From NCBI GenBank assembly GCA_037442205.1, contig JBBIQS010000028.1, forward strand, positions 1 through 64,000: a stretch of DNA of 64,000 nucleotides. The letters run 5' to 3'. The notes beneath the pieces are model-generated. The model ran no database searches, was not told the origin of the DNA, and saw only the letters and a list, made by a program, of their open reading frames with translations. Below, piece by piece: positions 59,900 through 64,000 of this stretch (the stretch's first letter is position 1; each line of letters opens with the position of its first letter). Source of the DNA: JBBIQS01 sp037442205 (GTDB taxonomy: Bacteria; Myxococcota; Myxococcia; Myxococcales; UBA5297). Position numbers and translations under genes: made by a program.

Positions 59900-60118
59900 A
59901 TGTCCAGGCGCGACAAGCGCAAGAAGCACCAGCACCCGCACGGCGAAGACACCGGCAACTACAACAGCGGCCTGCTGGGCTCGATGCGCGGAGGCCTCAA
60001 GCGAGCCGCCGGACAAGGCGCGCCGGGGCGTAAGGGCCGTGCCCAGCGCGCCCTGGACATCATCCTCTGGATCGCGGTCATCGCCGCACTGGTCTACTTC
60101 ATCAGCCGGCGGATGTAG
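59900..60118 (+). CDS. Small basic membrane protein
   Basis: This 72-residue product has a basic, hydrophilic N-terminal half (RRDKRKKHQHPHGED and GGLKRAAGQGAPGRKGRAQR) and a C-terminal membrane helix (ALDIILWIAVIAALVYFIS). It is a possible tail-anchored protein. A GGGAGG site six bases before the ATG strongly supports translation. It lies 20 bp after rarA in the same direction, so the two may be co-transcribed. No family is recognised. Confidence 0.75.
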   Translation: MSRRDKRKKHQHPHGEDTGNYNSGLLGSMRGGLKRAAGQGAPGRKGRAQRALDIILWIAVIAALVYFISRRM

Positions 60119-60131
60119 CCGCGGCCCGGCC

Positions 60132-60458
60132 TCAACCCATCTGGCGCGCGTGCCGCGGGAGCCGGATCGGCTCCTCGGGCACCAGCGAGAAGACGAAGAT
60201 TGCCACCGCGCACAGCGCGTTGTTCCAAACCGTCCCCCGGTTCACCGTCGGCAGGACGAAGGCCGAGATGAACAGCCAGGCCGACAGCGCCGTGTTCAGG
60301 TAGCGGGCCGGCGAGGAAACCATCGCCGCCAGCGCGAACGCGACGCAGAGCAGGCCCAGGATCCAGGTGTTGGTCAGCTGCGCTGAGCTGTGGCGCCAGA
60401 CGAACGCCGAGATGAACAGCCACACGCCGATGACGACATTGGCGACCCGAAAAGGCAT
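60132..60458 (-). CDS. SPW-repeat membrane protein
   Basis: The 108-residue protein has four hydrophobic helices and two copies of the repeat NVVIGVWLFISAFVWRHSS and NTALSAWLFISAFVLPTVN, the SPW (PF03779) pattern with a conserved Trp. The function of the family is unknown. A GGGG ribosome-like site precedes the ATG. It is convergent with the small membrane protein (13 bp) and divergent to nothing close upstream. Confidence 0.85.
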   Translation of the reverse strand: MPFRVANVVIGVWLFISAFVWRHSSAQLTNTWILGLLCVAFALAAMVSSPARYLNTALSAWLFISAFVLPTVNRGTVWNNALCAVAIFVFSLVPEEPIRLPRHARQMG

Positions 60459-60557
60459 GGGAAGCCCCCCTTCGCCTGGAAAGCTGGGGATTGCCGAACG
60501 CGGGGCAAGGGCCTACGGAAACGAGCTGCCCGCTCTGGGCCCCGCCGGGCCGAGGCC

Positions 60558-61256
60558 TCAACCACGGCGGCGGAAGTCGCCCAGCCGCGCGACGTCCTTG
60601 CGCCTCTCCTGCCGGCGCTCCTGCGCCAGAGCCTCGAGGCGCTTGCGGCTGCCGAGGGCGGCGTACAGCCACAGGGCGATGATCAGCCCGGCGCCGGCCA
60701 GGCTCCACTGCAGCACCTTGGCCGGGCCCCTCGTCGCCGCGTCGAAGTCCCAGACGTCGCGGGGGCCGATGGGGGCGAAGAAGTGCTTCGCCTCCCGCGC
60801 CTGGCGGTAGCGGTTCGCCAGCGCGTCAAGCGTGCGCTGGGTCTCCCTGGGAATGGCGACCCGCCGCTCGACAAGCCTGCGCGCCACCTGCTCGACGCGA
60901 TCGTGGCACCAGAGGTCCTCTGGCAGGTGGCCGAGGGCTTTGATCAGGTGGTCGAGCGCGCCGAACAGCTCGTCGGTGGGAGCAGTCTCGCCCCCGTCCT
61001 TGCCCAGTACCTTCATCGCCTCGCGCACGTGGAGGGCGGCCTGGTAGGTGGGCGAGGTGCGCTTCTGGTACTCGGAGATGCCCAGCACCGACAGGAAGTA
61101 GATGCCCAGGACGATCAGCAGCCCCCAGGGAACGCCCAGTTGGCGCCTTGGCGGGCCGTCGACATGGGTGTCATCCTCGGTGTCGAGGGGGGTCTGGCAG
61201 CTGGGGCAGTCGAGCGCGTCGGCCCGGACTTTGGCGCCGCAAAACGGACATCGCAT
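60558..61256 (-). CDS. Zinc-ribbon membrane protein
   Basis: The 232-residue product has an N-terminal zinc ribbon (MRCPFCGAKVRADALDCPSC, two Cys-x2-Cys pairs), a membrane helix (about 45-63, GVPWGLLIVLGIYFLSVLG), a helical middle (about 65-175), and a second helix (about 190-210, VLQWSLAGAGLIIALWLYA) followed by a basic tail. The start is ATG at 61256; a GTG four codons upstream is possible. The role is unknown; similar two-helix zinc-ribbon proteins are common in myxobacteria. Upstream lies the 11-bp direct repeat (61333-61365). Confidence 0.78.
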   Translation of the reverse strand: MRCPFCGAKVRADALDCPSCQTPLDTEDDTHVDGPPRRQLGVPWGLLIVLGIYFLSVLGISEYQKRTSPTYQAALHVREAMKVLGKDGGETAPTDELFGALDHLIKALGHLPEDLWCHDRVEQVARRLVERRVAIPRETQRTLDALANRYRQAREAKHFFAPIGPRDVWDFDAATRGPAKVLQWSLAGAGLIIALWLYAALGSRKRLEALAQERRQERRKDVARLGDFRRRG

Positions 61257-61332
61257 GGAATCGGACACCCCGCGATGATCTTGGAGAGCCCGGGCCGGGT
61301 CAAGCCGCAGGTCGAGCAGACTGGCGATTCCA

Positions 61333-61365
61333 AGAATTTGCAGGTCGACCTGGCAGAATTTGCAG
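61333..61365. repeat. 11-bp direct repeats spaced two helical turns apart
   Basis: AGAATTTGCAG occurs at 61333-61343 and 61355-61365, starts 22 bp apart, in an AT-rich patch upstream of the zinc-ribbon gene. The flanks also share TTCCAAG on both sides, and GGTCGACC lies between the copies. The spacing fits a pair of regulator binding sites on one face of DNA. Confidence 0.5.
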
Positions 61366-61527
61366 TTCCAAGGAGGCGGGCTGAACGGGAGGGGGATGCT
61401 CCCAGCACCAGATCCTCGGGCTCGCCGGGCCGTTTGCAGCGAGCAGGGTGGGACTGGTGGCCGCCGCGGGCTCGGCACGGTCACTGCAGCAGATGAGCGA
61501 GCGGCCGGCCTCTTGACGAGGAGCGTC

Positions 61528-61779
61528 ATGAATCGTCAGCGCGCAGGACTGCAGGCCTATCGCGAGCTGTACGGAGCGGTGTGCGAGCTCTCGGAAAGCC
61601 TGTTCGATCAGGCAGTCGCCATGTGCCGGGATGAAAGGCAGGCTGCCGCGCTGGCGAGCTGCAATCTGGTGCGGGCGCTGCAGCAGGGGCGCCGCGCGAG
61701 CGGCTCGGGGCTGATGCGGCGGCTGTCGGAAGTGCGCTGGAGCGGGGCGCGCCAGCGGGCCACCTCCAGCCCTGGATAG
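61528..61779 (+). CDS. Small hypothetical protein
   Basis: The ATG at 61528 follows GAGGAGC by three to six bases and gives 83 residues. The product is helical and charged (AGLQAYRELYGAVCELSESL, FDQAVAMCRDERQAAALASC, NLVRALQQGRRASG) without signal or membrane segment. It has three Cys. A longer frame from 61360 adds an unlikely Gly/Arg-rich N-terminus. No family is recognised; it could be a small cytoplasmic regulator. Confidence 0.55.
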   Translation: MNRQRAGLQAYRELYGAVCELSESLFDQAVAMCRDERQAAALASCNLVRALQQGRRASGSGLMRRLSEVRWSGARQRATSSPG

Positions 61780-61847
61780 CGGAGCGAGCGGGCGCCGCGC
61801 CGCCATCCGGCTGCGCTCGAGGCGGCTTCGGAGTATCTTGGCCGCGC

Positions 61848-62750
61848 TTGAAACGCTCCCCTCCGATGGCGCGCCCCGCGGCGCTTCACCCTGGCGACCG
61901 CGTCAGCGTCATCGCTCCTGCCAGCTCGTTCGACAGACCCGCGTTCGAGCGGGGACTAGCGCTGCTGGCCACGCGCTACCAGCCGGTGGTGCGGCCGGAC
62001 ATCTACGAGAGCCGCCGGTACCTGGCCGGCGGCGACGATCGGCGGCTCGCCGAGCTGTCCGAGGCACTCTCGGACCCGACCACCAGCGCCATCTTTTGCG
62101 CCCGCGGCGGCTACGGGGTCACGCGGCTGCTGTCGCGGCTGCAGCTGCCCCGGCGCGCCAAGCCGCTGATCGGCTTCTCCGACATCACCGCGCTGCACGG
62201 CCTGGCACAGTCGCGCGGCCGAGTGAGCGTCCACGGGCCGGTCCTCACCCAGCTCGGCAGGCTGGGAGAAGCGGTCGCGAACGAGCTGTTCGAGCTGCTG
62301 GAGACGCCGTCGGCGCGGGTCGAGCTGCGCGGCGAGCCGCAGGTGCCCGGAGTGGCCGAGGGGCGGGTGGTCGGGGGAAACCTCTCGGTGCTGACTCGGC
62401 TGCTGGGCACTCCGTATCTGCCGCCGCTCGAGGGGGCGATCCTCTTCCTGGAAGACGTGGGCGAGCGGCCTTATCGGCTCGATCGGATGTGGCAGCACCT
62501 GGCGCTCGCCGGAGCCTTCGAGAAGGTGAAGGGCATCGCGCTGGGAGAGTTCGTGGAGTGCGAGGAGAAGGGCGGCAAGTGGACCGCGGCCGAGATCCTG
62601 CGCGAGCTGGCCGAAGAGACCGGACTGCCCTGCGTGGCCGAGCTGCCGGTCGGGCACGGCGACCGCAACCGCCCGCTGCCGCTGGGAGCGCGCGCCCGGC
62701 TCGACGGGGCCGAGGGCACCCTGCGCTTCCTCGAGGGAGCGGTGCGGTGA
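61848..62750 (+). CDS. ldcA: LD-carboxypeptidase (S66 family)
   Basis: The 300-residue product has the S66 landmarks: VSVIAPASSFDRPAFERGLA, FCARGGYGVTRLL, a FSDITALHG segment, GRVVGGNLSVLTRLLGTPY, AILFLEDVGERPYRLDRM and the catalytic His region VGHGDRNRPLPLG. S66 enzymes release the terminal D-Ala from tetrapeptides in peptidoglycan recycling. The start is taken as TTG at 61848. TATCTT ends eight bases upstream with no ribosome site, as in a leaderless transcript. An ATG at 61866 is the alternative and removes only six residues. It is coupled to the next gene by a GTGA overlap. Confidence 0.9.
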   Translation: MKRSPPMARPAALHPGDRVSVIAPASSFDRPAFERGLALLATRYQPVVRPDIYESRRYLAGGDDRRLAELSEALSDPTTSAIFCARGGYGVTRLLSRLQLPRRAKPLIGFSDITALHGLAQSRGRVSVHGPVLTQLGRLGEAVANELFELLETPSARVELRGEPQVPGVAEGRVVGGNLSVLTRLLGTPYLPPLEGAILFLEDVGERPYRLDRMWQHLALAGAFEKVKGIALGEFVECEEKGGKWTAAEILRELAEETGLPCVAELPVGHGDRNRPLPLGARARLDGAEGTLRFLEGAVR

Positions 62751-63979
62751 AGCTCGCCGAGCGCCCAGCCCAAACGCCGTCCGTTCCGCAGATCCACCGC
62801 GCCCTGTGCCGAGGGATCGAGGAGGGGGTCTTCCCCGGCGGCGCCACCGCGGTCTTCCTCTCGGGGAAGCTGATCCACCTCTCGTCCGCGGGCCAGGCGC
62901 AGCGGGTCCCAAGCACGGTGGCGATGACAGACGAGGCGCTCTTCGACCTGGCCTCGGTCACCAAAATCGCCGCCACTACTTCGGCGCTGGCCGTCCTGCT
63001 CGGCCGCGGCCAGCTCTCTCTCGAGGATCCGATCAGCCGCTTCTGGCCGGGATTCGGCCGCGCCGGAAAGCAGCCGGTGACCGTCCGCCATCTCCTCTCT
63101 CACTCGTCGGGACTGCCGGCCTGGAAGCCTTTCTTTCTGGAGGTCGCCCGCGACGCCGAGGCTGCGCCGCTCTTCGCTTGCGACAAGCCGAACCTGGAGG
63201 TCCTCGGGCAGGCTGCGCAGCGAGGCAAGGCGATGGTCCTCGCCGCGATCGAGGAGACCCCGCTCGAGCGCGCCCCGGGCGAAGCGGCGGTCTACAGCGA
63301 TTTGGGCTTCATCGCCCTCGGGCGCCTGGTCGAGCTGCTCAGCGGCACTCCTCTCGAGGACTTCGTCGCCCGAAAGGTCTTCGCCAAGATGGCGCTGCCC
63401 GCGCTCGGCTACCGGCCACTGTGGAAGCCAGCCTCTGCCGACGCGCTCATCGCCACCACCGGCGTCTGCCGGCCGCGAGAGCCAGCGCCCGGCCAGGAAG
63501 GGATCGTCCCAGCGCCAGATCCCACGCGTCCGCCGGAGGCTCGGCCCGGCGAAGTGGACGACGACAACGCCTTCGCCATGGGCGGAGTGGCCGGGCACGC
63601 CGGCCTCTTTGGAACCGCCCGCGACCTGGCCGCCTTCGGCAGCGCGGTGCTCGAGGAGCTGCGGGGCGCCCAGCGGCTGGCTCCCGAGGCGGTGTGGCGA
63701 GCGCTGTGTACTCGCGACGCGACGCCCGGAACCACCCGCGCCCTGGGCTTCGACACGCCCAGCGAGAAGGACTCCAGCGCCGGGCGCTACCTGGCCGCCT
63801 CGCGCAGCGTCGGCCATCTCGGATTCACCGGCACCAGCCTGTGGCTCGACCTCGAGCGGCAGCTCGCCATCGCCCTACTCACCAACCGCGTCCATCCCTC
63901 GCGCGCCAACGTCGCCATCAAGCCCTTCCGCCCCGCCTTCCACGACGCGGTGGTCGAGGCGCTCCAGTTGCAGCACTAG
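62747..63979 (+). CDS. Beta-lactamase/DD-peptidase-fold serine hydrolase
   Basis: The GTG start overlaps the LD-carboxypeptidase stop (GTGA). The 410-residue product has the class C/DD-peptidase motifs: active-site Ser-x-x-Lys in DLASVTKIAATTSA, Tyr-Ser-Asp (in place of Tyr-x-Asn) in AAVYSDLGFIALGRLVELLS, HLLSHSSGLPAW, and HLGFTGTSLWLD corresponding to the KTG-like third motif (His-x-Gly). No signal peptide is seen, so it is probably cytoplasmic, like several esterase-like members. Coupling to LdcA suggests a role in cell-wall recycling or in hydrolysis of a related amide or ester. A separate function is possible. Confidence 0.88.
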   Translation: MKLAERPAQTPSVPQIHRALCRGIEEGVFPGGATAVFLSGKLIHLSSAGQAQRVPSTVAMTDEALFDLASVTKIAATTSALAVLLGRGQLSLEDPISRFWPGFGRAGKQPVTVRHLLSHSSGLPAWKPFFLEVARDAEAAPLFACDKPNLEVLGQAAQRGKAMVLAAIEETPLERAPGEAAVYSDLGFIALGRLVELLSGTPLEDFVARKVFAKMALPALGYRPLWKPASADALIATTGVCRPREPAPGQEGIVPAPDPTRPPEARPGEVDDDNAFAMGGVAGHAGLFGTARDLAAFGSAVLEELRGAQRLAPEAVWRALCTRDATPGTTRALGFDTPSEKDSSAGRYLAASRSVGHLGFTGTSLWLDLERQLAIALLTNRVHPSRANVAIKPFRPAFHDAVVEALQLQH

Positions 63980-63989
63980 AGGACTTCAC

Positions 63990-64000
63990 ATGGAAACCGA
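63990..64000 (+). CDS. Start of a further gene (cut by the window edge)
   Basis: An ATG at 63990 follows AGAGGACTTCAC, which holds a GAGG ribosome site eight bases upstream, 10 bases after the previous stop. Only three codons are inside the window, so nothing can be said of the product. Confidence 0.35.

Noticed and set aside
61360..61527. Longer N-terminus for the small protein at 61528
   Set aside because: The added 56 residues are Gly/Arg/Pro-rich and lack a ribosome site, whereas ATG 61528 has GAGGAG close by.

Overview
The window is a GC-rich, densely coded stretch of bacterial chromosome that most likely comes from the Myxococcota, probably near the Cystobacterineae. The evidence is: a MYXO-CTERM-type tail (Gly-Cys-Gly-Cys, hydrophobic helix, Arg cluster) on a lysozyme-like lipoprotein; a DUF4388 protein; Asp-Ala-Gly repeat linkers in secreted proteins; a TonB-domain/TonB-receptor fusion; and a small RNA candidate whose hairpin with a C8 loop followed by a terminator resembles the myxobacterial developmental RNA Pxr. 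No rRNA, tRNA, CRISPR array, phage or complete insertion sequence was seen.

Layout. (1) 1-3300: end of an Ala/Pro-rich exported protein, then a FliG-like protein and a type III secretion/flagellar stator protein (SctL/FliH). The last 83 bp of sctL are repeated 827 bp downstream, and the copies bracket a lower-GC pilin-like lipoprotein gene. (2) 3337-11046: housekeeping genes on the minus strand (glmM, PIN-toxin remnant, folP, ftsH, tilS, engB) with the Pxr-like RNA between tilS and engB. (3) 11078-14649: a copper-type P-ATPase behind a glutaredoxin/TlpA-thioredoxin fusion. (4) 14719-21849: beta-propeller protein, DUF4388 protein, TPR protein, leucyl aminopeptidase, YfcE-like phosphodiesterase, PHP-domain lipoprotein and a small Cys-rich lipoprotein.

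(5) 21916-36606 is the most unusual part: an apparent specialised fatty-acid/polyketide-like cluster. It encodes two FabG-type reductases, a FabZ-type dehydratase, four ketosynthase-fold proteins arranged active/degenerate/active/degenerate and coupled by start-stop overlaps, a nitroreductase-family flavoprotein, a radical SAM protein of the tetraether-synthase (Tes/MJ0619, COG1964) type with an extra zinc ribbon, two more radical SAM enzymes, a rhodanese/membrane protein, a B12-binding radical SAM enzyme and an AcpXL-like carrier protein. A chain built by two ketosynthase/chain-length-factor-like pairs and then modified or cross-linked by radical chemistry is a reasonable hypothesis. The product is unknown.

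(6) 36691-43370: small acidic protein, a four-gene outer-membrane operon ending in a TonB receptor, and the GH25 lysozyme lipoprotein. (7) 43451-51945: PLP enzyme, Imm-like protein, peroxiredoxin, HExxH membrane protein, alpha/beta hydrolase, the FtsE-FtsX-EnvC cell-division operon and an outer-membrane protein. (8) 52151-57470: a tightly overlapping Tad-like locus (two TadE-like, one TadG-like, one Flp-like protein and Cys-rich secreted proteins) without the ATPase or secretion core. (9) 57734-64000: DUF4412-like protein, RarA, small membrane proteins, LD-carboxypeptidase and a beta-lactamase-fold hydrolase.

Promoters: several genes have a TTG-type -35 and TAGAnT/TATGnT-type -10 separated by 18 bp. 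In five genes the -10 hexamer ends 8-9 nt before the start codon with no Shine-Dalgarno sequence, which suggests leaderless mRNAs.
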